64,000 nt of DNA from Castellaniella denitrificans (GTDB lineage: Bacteria; Pseudomonadota; Gammaproteobacteria; Burkholderiales; Burkholderiaceae_B), in assembly GCF_027214045.1 (NCBI RefSeq), contig NZ_JAPWHE010000001.1, positions 383,501-447,500 on the forward strand, written 5' to 3'. Positions 19,284 through 27,510 of the stretch are shown one piece after another. The number at the start of each line of letters is the position of its first letter. The first letter of the stretch is position 1. The notes under the pieces are model-generated. The model did not search any database and had not been told where the DNA came from. It was given only the letters and a program-made list of their open reading frames with translations. The translations under genes were made by a program, and so were the position numbers.

Positions 19284-20201
19284 TTGAGCCGTTATACCGA
19301 GATACGCAGTTTTGTATTGATTGCCGAGCAGGGCAGCTTCGCCGCCGCCGCCCTGGTCGAGGGCGTGACACCAGTCGTCATGGGGCGGCGACTGACGGCG
19401 CTGGAAAAACGCCTGGGGGTGCAACTGGTGCACCGGTCCACGCGCGGCCTGGTCTTGACGGACCTGGGGGAACGCTATCTGGAGCACTGCCAGCAGTTGA
19501 TCCAGGACTTCGATGACGCCGATGCCAGCATCATGTCCCGCCGCCAGTCGCTCGCCGGCCACCTGGTGGTATCGGCGCCTGCCTCGTTCGGGCGCCTGCA
19601 CGTGGCCCCGCACGCCCTGGCGTTTCGCGAACGCTATCCGGATCTGGCGCTGTCCTTCAATTTCACCGACAGCGTGGTGGACCTGGTGCGCGAAGGCTAC
19701 GACATGGCGATCCGCATCGGCGAGGTCACCGATCCCAATTATGTGGCGGTGCGCCTGTACCCGAACCGCCGCGTGGTGTGCGGCACACCGGCCTATTTCG
19801 AGTCGCACGGCGTGCCGCGCGTGCCCGAGGATCTGGCGCGGCACAATTGCCTGGCCTTCAATCTGCAAGGGGGGCAGCACCGTGGCTGGACCTTCGTGCG
19901 CGACGGCAAGCCGTTCGCCGTGCGGGTGCGCGGCGACCTGGCCTGCAACGATGGCGAGTTGCTGTACCGCTGGGTGCGCCAGGGCCTGGGCATCGGCTGG
20001 CGGTCCACCTGGGAAATCCAGCGCGAACTCAAGCGCGGCGAACTGGTGACAGTGCTCGACGAATTCGCCCTGCCCGCCTACGACATCCAGGCCGTCTATC
20101 CGCAGCAGCGCTATCTGCCGGCCAAGGTGCGCTATTTCATCGACGAATTGCGAAACCATTATCATGAACCCGGTTACTGGGAAGGGCGGGGAGCATCTTG
20201 A
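19284..20201 (+). CDS. LysR family transcriptional regulator, probable regulator of gcl
   Basis: A 305-residue LysR protein with an N-terminal winged helix-turn-helix (FVLIAEQGSFAAAALVEGV, RRLTALEKRLGVQLVHRSTRG) and a C-terminal effector domain in the CrgA-like branch. No ATG precedes the domain, so the start must be TTG; 19284 is preferred because a G-rich GCGGGGGG stands just before it, while another in-frame TTG at 19260 would add eight residues. It is divergent from gcl, the classic arrangement for a LysR activator and its target. Its stop overlaps the TTG start of the following transporter gene. The effector (glyoxylate or a purine intermediate) is not known. Confidence 0.87.
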   Translation: MSRYTEIRSFVLIAEQGSFAAAALVEGVTPVVMGRRLTALEKRLGVQLVHRSTRGLVLTDLGERYLEHCQQLIQDFDDADASIMSRRQSLAGHLVVSAPASFGRLHVAPHALAFRERYPDLALSFNFTDSVVDLVREGYDMAIRIGEVTDPNYVAVRLYPNRRVVCGTPAYFESHGVPRVPEDLARHNCLAFNLQGGQHRGWTFVRDGKPFAVRVRGDLACNDGELLYRWVRQGLGIGWRSTWEIQRELKRGELVTVLDEFALPAYDIQAVYPQQRYLPAKVRYFIDELRNHYHEPGYWEGRGAS

Positions 20202-21112
20202 ACGCTGAAAAAACGCCGCCGACGGCCGCCGGCAATCGCCGCAACGAGCGGCTCGCCCTGATGGCGCTGGCCGGCATGGCGCTCGTCTGGGGGTATAACT
20301 GGGTCGTCATGAAGCAGGTGCTGGCGTATGTCGGCCCCTTCGAGTTTTCCGCGCTGCGCACCCTGTTCGGCGCCGCGGCGCTGCTGCTGGTGCTGAAATT
20401 TCTGCGGCGTCCCATGCGCATCCGGGCCTGGCCCCGCGTGGTGCTGCTGGGCGTGTTGCAGACCGGGATGTTTTCCGCCCTGATCCAGCTTGCCTTGCTG
20501 CAGGGCGGCGCGGGCAAGACCTCGATCCTGGTGTATACGATGCCGTTCTGGGTCATCCCGCTGGCCTGGGCGGCGTTCGGCGAACGGATCCGGGGGGCGC
20601 AATGGCTGGCGCTGGCGCTGGCCGCGACGGGGTTGCTGCTGATCCTGGAGCCCTGGAACCATCACGCGGGCATCGTCAGCGAAGTGCTGGCCCTCGCCTC
20701 GGGCCTGTGCTGGGCGCTGGCGACCCTGGTGGCGAAATGGATCAAGCGCGACCACCCGATGGACGCGCTGCCGTTGACGGCGTGGCAGATGCTGTTTGGC
20801 GCGCTGGCGCTGTGCGTCGCCGCCTGGCTGGTGCCGGAAAAGCCGATCGAGCCCGTGCCTTATTTCTACGCGGCGCTGGCCTACAACGCGATCCTTGCGA
20901 CGGCGCTGGCCTGGTTCCTGTGGTTGTTCGCCCTGCAGCACTTGTCGGCCGGCGTGGCGGGCCTGTCGTCGCTGGGCGTGCCGGTGGTCGGGGTGCTGGC
21001 CGGCTGGCTGGAATTGGGCGAGGTCCCCGGCGGGCTGGAACTGGCCGGGATGATCCTGATCGGCGTGGCCCTGGCCGTGGTCAGCCTGCGGTCGATGGGC
21101 GGGCGCAAATAG
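20198..21112 (+). CDS. EamA family transporter
   Basis: A 304-residue drug/metabolite transporter with two EamA domains (MALAGMALVWGYNWVVMKQ opens the first; the second begins near AGIVSEVLALASGLCWALA) and about ten membrane helices. It starts with TTG at 20198, inside the stop of the lysR gene (TTGA), and GGGGAG lies seven bases before, so it is translationally coupled to the regulator. The substrate is unknown; co-expression with the gcl regulator hints at export or uptake of a glyoxylate- or purine-related compound, which is inference only. Confidence 0.85.
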   Translation: MNAEKTPPTAAGNRRNERLALMALAGMALVWGYNWVVMKQVLAYVGPFEFSALRTLFGAAALLLVLKFLRRPMRIRAWPRVVLLGVLQTGMFSALIQLALLQGGAGKTSILVYTMPFWVIPLAWAAFGERIRGAQWLALALAATGLLLILEPWNHHAGIVSEVLALASGLCWALATLVAKWIKRDHPMDALPLTAWQMLFGALALCVAAWLVPEKPIEPVPYFYAALAYNAILATALAWFLWLFALQHLSAGVAGLSSLGVPVVGVLAGWLELGEVPGGLELAGMILIGVALAVVSLRSMGGRK

Positions 21113-21117
21113 GGATT

Positions 21118-21144
21118 GCGGCGCTGGCGTCGATCCGGCGCCGC
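21118..21144. terminator. weak hairpin between convergent genes
   Basis: Seven-base arms 21118-21124 (GCGGCGC) and 21138-21144 flank a 13-base loop in the 40-base gap between the transporter gene (+) and allA (-). There is no T-tract; a role as an mRNA end is only a suggestion. Confidence 0.3.
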
Positions 21145-21152
21145 GCGGATGT

Positions 21153-21662
21153 TCAGTCCGTCACCGGAATCACGCCGGGCGCGTCCATCGGGACGACGTC
21201 GCAGTTCTCGCCCGGGCCGGATCGGTCGACGATCAGGAAGTCGGAGACGGCTTCCAGCGCCAGCAGCGGATGGTGCCAGACGCCGCGCGCGTAGTTCACG
21301 CCCTGATCGCCCCGGCACAGGAACACGCGCAGGTCGGCGACCGCGGGCCTGGAGGCGGGGTCGGCGACCACGACCAGGTAGGGACGGCCCGACAAGGGAA
21401 TGAAGGCCTGGCTGGCTTTCGGATGGCGCTCCATCATGGTGACGGTGAAGGGCAGCGTGCGCGGCAGGCCGCGGAAGATCGACACGATGGCGCGGCCGTC
21501 CTCGCCCGGATCGATGCGCGCCAGGTCGTGATAGCGTTCCGTGTTGCCTTCGTTGATGGTGAAGTGATTGGCCGCGTCGTCGGCCTGGATCACATCGCCG
21601 AAGGGCGCGAAGGCCTCGCGCGTCAGGGGCTCGATGGTCAGGAGCGTCGGCGTGGTGGTCAT
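21153..21662 (-). CDS. allA: ureidoglycolate lyase
   Basis: Splits ureidoglycolate into glyoxylate and urea, the last step of the allantoate route that releases glyoxylate. The 169-residue protein has the AllA cupin pattern: [41 protein letters not shown] and [16 protein letters not shown] with the metal-site histidines. The start at 21662 has GGAG six bases upstream; an ATG four codons earlier does not. It follows uraD by 27 bases, and the pair is convergent with the EamA gene. The glyoxylate it makes is the substrate of both gcl and glcB in this window. Confidence 0.94.
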   Translation of the reverse strand: MTTTPTLLTIEPLTREAFAPFGDVIQADDAANHFTINEGNTERYHDLARIDPGEDGRAIVSIFRGLPRTLPFTVTMMERHPKASQAFIPLSGRPYLVVVADPASRPAVADLRVFLCRGDQGVNYARGVWHHPLLALEAVSDFLIVDRSGPGENCDVVPMDAPGVIPVTD

Positions 21663-21689
21663 GTGGGACTCCATGGGGTTTTCAGCGTG

Positions 21690-22196
21690 TCAGGCGGCGA
21701 ACCGGGCGTCGAGCCGGAAACGCGCGATCTGCCCGATCTGGTCCAGGCAGGTGTCGAATTCGGTTTCCCGATCGTTGCGCAGCCGGTGTTCGATCGCGTC
21801 CATGATCTGGTAGCGGCTGCGCCCTTTGACGGCGATCACGAAGGGGAAGCCGAATTGCTGGCGGTAGGCGGCGTTCAGGCCGCGCAGGCGCCGCAGTTCT
21901 TCCGGGCTGCACTGGTCCAGGCCGGCGCCTCGCTGTTCGTTGGTCGAGTCGTTGGTCAGGGTGCCTTCGGCGGCTTCCTTGCCGGCGAGTTCCGGGTGGG
22001 CGGCGATGAGGGCGAGCTGTTCCGCCGGATCGGCTTCGCGCACCACGCGCATCATGGCCTGATGCAGCGCGTCCACGTCGGCGAAGGGCCGGGCGGCCCA
22101 GGCGCGTTCCGGAATCCAGGGAGAATGTTCGAAGATCGAACCGAGTTCCCGGGAAAACTCGGCCTGGGTCAGGGAGGATAGTTCGTGCAGGGTCAT
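21690..22196 (-). CDS. uraD: OHCU decarboxylase (uricase pathway)
   Basis: Decarboxylates 2-oxo-4-hydroxy-4-carboxy-5-ureidoimidazoline to S-allantoin, the third step from urate. The 168-residue helical protein has the family blocks LGSIFEHSPWIPERAW, the catalytic histidine in IAAHPELAGK, SPEELRRLRGLNAAYRQQFGFP and FVIAVKGRS. Start 22196 is chosen from family length; an ATG at 22220 would add eight residues and neither has a good ribosome binding site. The genes for the two preceding steps, uricase and hydroxyisourate hydrolase, are not next to it. It forms an operon with allA and diverges from a LysR gene. Confidence 0.92.
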   Translation of the reverse strand: MTLHELSSLTQAEFSRELGSIFEHSPWIPERAWAARPFADVDALHQAMMRVVREADPAEQLALIAAHPELAGKEAAEGTLTNDSTNEQRGAGLDQCSPEELRRLRGLNAAYRQQFGFPFVIAVKGRSRYQIMDAIEHRLRNDRETEFDTCLDQIGQIARFRLDARFAA

Positions 22197-22269
22197 GACA
22201 GGGGGGGATGAGTGCATCATGATGGAAAGTCTACGGTGTATCGCGCGCCAAATGAAGGGCGCGGGGCGG

Positions 22270-22282
22270 TATAAGTGGTATA
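22270..22282. promoter_or_regulatory. candidate LysR box, uraD/lysR gap
   Basis: TATA-N5-TATA (22270-22273 and 22279-22282) forms an exact T-N11-A inverted repeat in the divergent gap between uraD and the LysR gene. It also overlaps AT-rich promoter-like sequence, so it could equally be part of a -10 region. Confidence 0.4.
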
Positions 22283-22342
22283 TGCTGTGCCGCATTCCCG
22301 GGGGCGGCAGGACTCGCTCCCGTCCGAACGGAGAACCCCACG

Positions 22343-23281
22343 ATGTCGACACGACGCGGTAGCGAAACGCTGGATACGTATCTGCTGAAGGTGTTCAGCA
22401 TCCTCATGGCCGAACGCAGCGTGTCGCGCACGGCGCTGAAGCTCAATCAGTCCCAGCCCGCCATCAGCGTGGCGCTGAAGAACCTGCGCCAGATCCTGCA
22501 GGATCCGCTGCTGGTGCGCGAAAAGGGCGGCATGGTGCCCACCGATCGGGCGCTCGCCATCCTGGAGCACGCCCGCACGGCGCTGGCCTCGATCGATTCG
22601 ATGCTGGAGGCGGGCGGCGCCTTCGAGCCCGACAGCAGCCGCCAGGTTTTTCGCATCGGCTCGCCGGATTACCTGGCGCCGGCCTTCGCCGCGTCGGTGG
22701 TGGCGCGCTTCAGGCGCGAGGCCCCGCATGCGCGGCTGGTGCTGCATTCCCTGGGGCCGGATTTCGATTTCGAGCATTCCCTGGCCGAAGGCGAGCTGGA
22801 CGTGGTGATCGGCAACTGGCCCGAGCCGCCCGACCGCATGCATCTGTCGGTGCTGCTGGAAGACGAGATCGTGTGCATGGTGGCGGCCGACCATCCGCTG
22901 GCGCGGCGCGGCATGACGCTGGACGATTACCGGCGCGTGCCGCACGTGGTGCCGACCCCGTATTCCATCACCCAGCGCGGCATGATCGACACGGTGCTGA
23001 CATCCCTGCGCATCCAGCGCGAGGAATGCGTCGAGGCGCAATCCTTCATGCTGGCGCCCTACCTGCTGCCGGGCACGGACCTGGTGTTCACCACCACACG
23101 GCATTTCGCCCGCTACTACACGGAACTGTTGCCGCTGGCGGTCCTGGAATCGCCGATCGAGTTCCCGCCGATGCGGTTCTATCAGTTGTGGCATGCGCGC
23201 AATCATCATGCGCCCTCCCATCAATGGCTGCGGCACCTGCTGGGCGACTGCGGAAAAGGCGTGCTGGCGCGGCAGGGCTGA
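22343..23281 (+). CDS. LysR family transcriptional regulator (purine cluster, copy 1)
   Basis: A 312-residue LysR regulator. The helix-turn-helix reads ERSVSRTALKLNQSQPAIS and is followed by LLVREKGGMVPT and an effector domain with FRIGSPDYLAPAF and [17 protein letters not shown]. The same blocks recur in the LysR gene at 24837-25811, marking the two as paralogues. It is divergent from uraD-allA and convergent with a purine permease, so control of urate or allantoin catabolism is the natural inference. The effector is not identifiable. Confidence 0.88.
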   Translation: MSTRRGSETLDTYLLKVFSILMAERSVSRTALKLNQSQPAISVALKNLRQILQDPLLVREKGGMVPTDRALAILEHARTALASIDSMLEAGGAFEPDSSRQVFRIGSPDYLAPAFAASVVARFRREAPHARLVLHSLGPDFDFEHSLAEGELDVVIGNWPEPPDRMHLSVLLEDEIVCMVAADHPLARRGMTLDDYRRVPHVVPTPYSITQRGMIDTVLTSLRIQREECVEAQSFMLAPYLLPGTDLVFTTTRHFARYYTELLPLAVLESPIEFPPMRFYQLWHARNHHAPSHQWLRHLLGDCGKGVLARQG

Positions 23282-23311
23282 AGGCGCCCCGCGCGCGCCG
23301 GGCCGAGGTCC

Positions 23312-24694
23312 TCAGATCGCCCAGCCGCCCAGGTAGAACACGGCCAGGGCGATGGCGATGGCCAGCGTGCCGATGTTCAGCCGGCGCCATTCGCCGGCGA
23401 ACAGGCGGCCGATCACCAGGGTGCAGAAGCCCAGCATGATGCCGGTGACGATGTTGCAGGTCAGCACGATGAACACGGCGCAGACCATGCCGGCCATGGT
23501 GTCCACGGTGTCGTCCAGGTGCAGCTTGCGCACGCCGCCGAGCATCAGCAGGCCCACGTACATCAGGGCTGGCGCGGTGGCGTAGGACGGCACCAGGCCC
23601 GCCAGCGGCGACAGGAAGATCAGGGCCAGGAAGCCCAGGCCGACGATGGTGGCGGTCAGGCCGGTCTTGCCGCCGGCCGCCGTGCCGGCCGCCGATTCGA
23701 TGTAGGCCGCCGCCGGAGCGCCGCCCAGACCGGCCGATACGATGGAGCTCACCGAATCCGCCGTCAGGGCGCGGCCGCCGTTGATGATCTGACCGTTCTG
23801 GTCCAGTTGGCCGGCCTGGCCGGCCACGGCGCGGATGGTACCCGTGGCATCGAACACGGCCGTCATGACCAGGGCGAGGACGCTGGGGATGACGACCGCG
23901 TTGAGCGCGCCGCCGACGTCCATGACGCCGATCAGCGAGTGCTCGCCGCCGAAGGATGGCAGGGCGAACAGGCCCTTGAAGGTCACGGCGGGATCCCAGA
24001 TCAGGCCGAAGACCGACAGCGCCACGATGACCAGCAGGATGCCGCCCGGCACGCGCCGACGCTCCAGGCCGAAGATCGCCGCCAGGCCCAGGACCGACAA
24101 CAGGGCCGGCATGGCGCCGATGGCGCCCAGGGACACCGGCAGGCCGGGGCCGGGGTTCTTCACCACCAGGCCGACTTCGTTGGCGGCGATCAGCAGCAGG
24201 AACAGGCCGATGCCGATGCCGGTGCCGTGCGCGATGCCGGTCGGCAGGTTGCGCAGGATCCAGCTGCGCACCCCGGTGGCCGAGATCGCGGTGAAGATGA
24301 CGCCCATCAGGAACACCGCGCCCAGGGCGACGGCGGGCGACAGGCCCTGGCCCAGGACCAGGTCGAAGGCCGTGAAGGCAGTCAGCGAGATCGCGCAGCC
24401 CACGGCGATCGGCAGGTTGGCCCACAGGCCCATCAGCAGCGAGCCGAAGGCGCTGGTGAGACAGACCGCGATGAAGACCGAAGAGGTATCGAAGCCCGCC
24501 TTGCCCAGCATGCCGGGGACGACGAAGACGGAATAGACCATCGCCAGGAAAGTCGTCAGTCCGGCCAGGGTCTCCTGGCGCACGCTGGTGCCGCGGGCCG
24601 CCAGCTGGAAGCGCTGATCGAGCCACGAGGTCGGGGCGGCGGGGGTTGCGGGGGCGCCAATCCCCGCCGGCAAGGCGTGTTCCTGCTCGCTCAT
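23312..24694 (-). CDS. NCS2 purine permease, AzgA/GhxP-like
   Basis: A 460-residue inner-membrane proton symporter of the NCS2 family. The sequence closely follows the AzgA subgroup, including E. coli GhxP (recalled, not searched): [78 protein letters not shown], and [20 protein letters not shown] with the conserved glutamate. That subgroup carries hypoxanthine, guanine or adenine. AGGAG lies nine bases before the ATG at 24694. Placed among guanine deaminase, xanthine dehydrogenase and OHCU decarboxylase genes, it is the likely entry point for purine bases. Confidence 0.92.
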   Translation of the reverse strand: MSEQEHALPAGIGAPATPAAPTSWLDQRFQLAARGTSVRQETLAGLTTFLAMVYSVFVVPGMLGKAGFDTSSVFIAVCLTSAFGSLLMGLWANLPIAVGCAISLTAFTAFDLVLGQGLSPAVALGAVFLMGVIFTAISATGVRSWILRNLPTGIAHGTGIGIGLFLLLIAANEVGLVVKNPGPGLPVSLGAIGAMPALLSVLGLAAIFGLERRRVPGGILLVIVALSVFGLIWDPAVTFKGLFALPSFGGEHSLIGVMDVGGALNAVVIPSVLALVMTAVFDATGTIRAVAGQAGQLDQNGQIINGGRALTADSVSSIVSAGLGGAPAAAYIESAAGTAAGGKTGLTATIVGLGFLALIFLSPLAGLVPSYATAPALMYVGLLMLGGVRKLHLDDTVDTMAGMVCAVFIVLTCNIVTGIMLGFCTLVIGRLFAGEWRRLNIGTLAIAIALAVFYLGGWAI

Positions 24695-24836
24695 GAGCGG
24701 TGTCTCCTGAATGGTTGGCGCCTTCTGATGCGGCGGGCGCTTGAGGGTCCGGACCATTCTAGGGACGCGATTTCGGGCTGTGCGCGCGCGGGCCTGATGA
24801 CGACTATCAAGCCCCGATGATGTCTTCTGGGAAGGA

Positions 24837-25811
24837 TCAGGGTTTGTCCGAATGCCGCGCGGGCGGATTCTGGCGGCCGTCATCGAGGCTGGCCTGCAGC
24901 ATGGCGGCGACCTTGGCAATGCACTGGCGCAGCCAGACGACTTCCGGTGCGCCGTGGCAGCGGCGGTGCCACAGCAGGTAGAAGCGCATGGGCGGGAAGG
25001 GCAGGGGCGAAGGCAGGATGGAAATGGGCAGGTAGCGCGCGTAGTGCTGGGCGAATTGGCGGCCGGTGGTGAAGATCAGGTCGGTGCGCAGCAGCATGCC
25101 GGCCACCTGGCCGAAATAGGGAATGGTCATCTGGATGTTGCGCTTCAGGCCCTGGGACGCCAGGTGGCCGTCGATGAAGCTCTGGCGTTCGGTCACGTGG
25201 GGGAAAGGCGCCAGGTGCGGCAGTTCCAGGTAGTGTTTCAGGGTCAGTTCGCGGTGGGCGGCCGGGTTCTGGCTGCCGATCATGCAGACGACCTCGTCGT
25301 CGAACAGCCGCGCCATGTGCATCTGCGGCGGCGGTTCGAGCCAGTTGCCGATGACCACGTCCAGGCCGCCGTCCTCCAGGCCGCCCGCATAGTCGTAATC
25401 GGCGTTGATCGGGTGTACGATGAATTTGGCGTGTGGCGCCTCGCGGCGCAGGATTTCGGCGATGTTCGGCAGGAACATCGCATCCAGATAGTCGGGCGCT
25501 CCCAGGTGGAATTCCCGCGTGGTCCGGGCCGGATCGAACGCGCCGGGCGGCTGTGTGATGCGCTCGATGGCGTTCAGCGCATCGTTGGCGTGCGCCAGCA
25601 GTTCCAGGCCGCGGGCGGTGGGCACCATGCCGGTCTTGCCGCGCACCAGGACCGGATCGCCGGTGATGTCGCGCAGGCGGCGCAGCGAATTGCTCAGTGC
25701 CGGCTGCGACAGCCCCAGCTTGATGGCGGCGCGCGAGACGCTCTGTTCGGTCAGCAGGATCTGCAGGATGCGCAGCAGGTGCGTATCCAGGGGTTCGCGG
25801 GTTCGTTGCAT
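24837..25811 (-). CDS. LysR family transcriptional regulator (purine cluster, copy 2)
   Basis: A 324-residue LysR protein, divergent from the xdhABC-guaD operon and therefore its likely regulator. Its helix-turn-helix ([19 protein letters not shown]), the [16 protein letters not shown] block, the effector entry [13 protein letters not shown], and [17 protein letters not shown] parallel the LysR gene at 22343-23281 throughout. The start at 25811 opens directly with the DNA-binding domain; a start codon twelve residues upstream is possible. The C-terminal 25 residues are an extra charged tail not shared with the paralogue. Confidence 0.88.
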   Translation of the reverse strand: MQRTREPLDTHLLRILQILLTEQSVSRAAIKLGLSQPALSNSLRRLRDITGDPVLVRGKTGMVPTARGLELLAHANDALNAIERITQPPGAFDPARTTREFHLGAPDYLDAMFLPNIAEILRREAPHAKFIVHPINADYDYAGGLEDGGLDVVIGNWLEPPPQMHMARLFDDEVVCMIGSQNPAAHRELTLKHYLELPHLAPFPHVTERQSFIDGHLASQGLKRNIQMTIPYFGQVAGMLLRTDLIFTTGRQFAQHYARYLPISILPSPLPFPPMRFYLLWHRRCHGAPEVVWLRQCIAKVAAMLQASLDDGRQNPPARHSDKP

Positions 25812-25910
25812 CGGCCTATTATTCACGCGCGTGCGCCGCCCGTCCACCGGATCCCGGCCTGATGTTGTCCATCATTCCGGGTGAATGGCCCGGGCGGTCG
25901 CGCGGTGATA

Positions 25911-25924
25911 TCTTGGACGCAAGA
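25911..25924. promoter_or_regulatory. candidate operator upstream of xdhA
   Basis: TCTTG-GACG-CAAGA is a perfect 5-bp inverted repeat about 90 bases before xdhA and 100 bases from the divergent LysR gene. It is the clearest dyad in this 204-base gap and could bind that regulator; spacing is one base longer than the usual LysR T-N11-A motif. Confidence 0.35.
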
Positions 25925-26015
25925 AACCCCTGGACGGTTCTTCGCGTCGCGGCGCTCCGTTGCCGCCCGACCCGCCCAGAGGCGCCAACACCCATTCAAT
26001 GAAAAGAGGGATGCG

Positions 26016-27500
26016 ATGGAGACCGATGTCATTCGCTTTCATTATCGTGGCCAGACCCACGAAGTTTCCGGTCAGCCCACGACCCGCACCGTGCTGCAGT
26101 ACCTGCGCGAGGATCTGGGCTGCATGGGCACCAAGGAAGGCTGCGCCGAGGGCGACTGCGGTGCCTGTACCGTCATGGTGGCCGAGCCCGATGGCTGGGG
26201 CGGCGTGGCCATGCGGGCGGTGAACGCCTGCATCCAGTTTCTGCCCACGCTCGACGGCAAGGCGCTGTATACGGTCGAGGACCTGCGCCAGGAGGACGGC
26301 GCGCTGCATCCGGTTCAGCAGGCCATGGTCGATTGCCACGGCTCACAGTGCGGTTTCTGCACCCCGGGTTTCGTCATGTCCCTGTGGGGCATGTACCTGG
26401 CGCATGGGCCGCAGGATCCGGCGCCCACGCGGACCGAAATCGACGACGCGCTGTCGGGCAATCTGTGCCGCTGCACAGGCTATCAGCCCATCGTGCGCGC
26501 GGCCGGCGAAATGTTCAACTATCCCGCCGCGCCCTTCGACCGGGCTGCCCTGGCCGACGTCCTGTCCGCGCTGCGGCGCGACGACGTCTTTACCTACACG
26601 CACGACGGCCACACATTCCATGCGCCGCGCACCCTGGCCCAGCTGGCGCAACTGCGCCTGGATCACCCCGACGCCCGCATCCTGGCCGGCAGCACCGACG
26701 TGGGCCTGTGGGTGACCAAGCAGTTCCGTGATCTGCCGCACCTGATCTACATCGGCCAGGTGGCCGAACTGCGCGACATCCGCCTGGAAGGCGACGACCT
26801 GCTGATCGGCGCGGGCGCGCTGCTGAACGACGCGTTCGACGCCCTGGTCGGGCATCTTCCCGAACTGGCCGAAATGCGCCAGCGTTTCGCGTCCTTCCCG
26901 ATCCGCAATGCGGGCACGCTGGGCGGCAACGTGGCCAACGGATCGCCGATCGGCGACTCCATGCCGGGCCTGATCGCCCTGGGCGCCCGCATCATCCTGC
27001 GCCGGGGCGAACGGGTGCGCGAGATGCCGCTCGAGGATTACTACCTGGGTTATCAGAAGAATGCGTCCGAGCCCGGCGAATTCGTGCAGGGCCTGCGCGT
27101 GCCCGTGCGGGTGGCCGGCCGCCAGTTCCGCCATTACAAGCTGTCCAAGCGCTTCGACCAGGACATCTCGGCGGTGTGCGCGGCCTTCGCCGTGATCCTG
27201 GACGCGTCGGGTGTCGTGAAATCCGTGCGCACCGGCTTCGGCGGGGTCGCGGCCACGCCCAGCCGCGCGCATGCCGTGGAGGCCGCCCTGCAGGGCCAGC
27301 CCTGGGACGAGCCCCATATCCGCGCCGCGATGGACGCCGTGGGACAGGACTTCAAGCCCCTGACCGACATGCGCGCCAGCAGCGAATACCGCCTGCTGGC
27401 CTCGCGCAATCTGCTGTACCGCTTCTATCTGGAAACCGCCCCTGGGGCGCCGCTGGCGACGCATCAGGTCAGTACGGCCGCACTGGCCGACATCGCTTGA
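26016..27500 (+). CDS. xdhA: xanthine dehydrogenase, iron-sulfur/FAD subunit
   Basis: The small subunit of the cytoplasmic enzyme that oxidises hypoxanthine and xanthine to urate. The 494-residue protein holds, in order, a plant-type 2Fe-2S domain (GCAEGDCGACTV), a second 2Fe-2S domain (SQCGFCTPGF and GNLCRCTGY), and an FAD-binding domain with ARILAGSTDVGLWVTK and NAGTLGGNVANGSPIGDSMP. The ATG at 26016 follows AGAGGG by four bases. It starts a tight operon: xdhB begins 10 bases after its stop, then xdhC and guaD overlap. Divergent from a LysR gene. Confidence 0.96.
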   Translation: METDVIRFHYRGQTHEVSGQPTTRTVLQYLREDLGCMGTKEGCAEGDCGACTVMVAEPDGWGGVAMRAVNACIQFLPTLDGKALYTVEDLRQEDGALHPVQQAMVDCHGSQCGFCTPGFVMSLWGMYLAHGPQDPAPTRTEIDDALSGNLCRCTGYQPIVRAAGEMFNYPAAPFDRAALADVLSALRRDDVFTYTHDGHTFHAPRTLAQLAQLRLDHPDARILAGSTDVGLWVTKQFRDLPHLIYIGQVAELRDIRLEGDDLLIGAGALLNDAFDALVGHLPELAEMRQRFASFPIRNAGTLGGNVANGSPIGDSMPGLIALGARIILRRGERVREMPLEDYYLGYQKNASEPGEFVQGLRVPVRVAGRQFRHYKLSKRFDQDISAVCAAFAVILDASGVVKSVRTGFGGVAATPSRAHAVEAALQGQPWDEPHIRAAMDAVGQDFKPLTDMRASSEYRLLASRNLLYRFYLETAPGAPLATHQVSTAALADIA

Positions 27501-27510
27501 GGAGGCCGTC

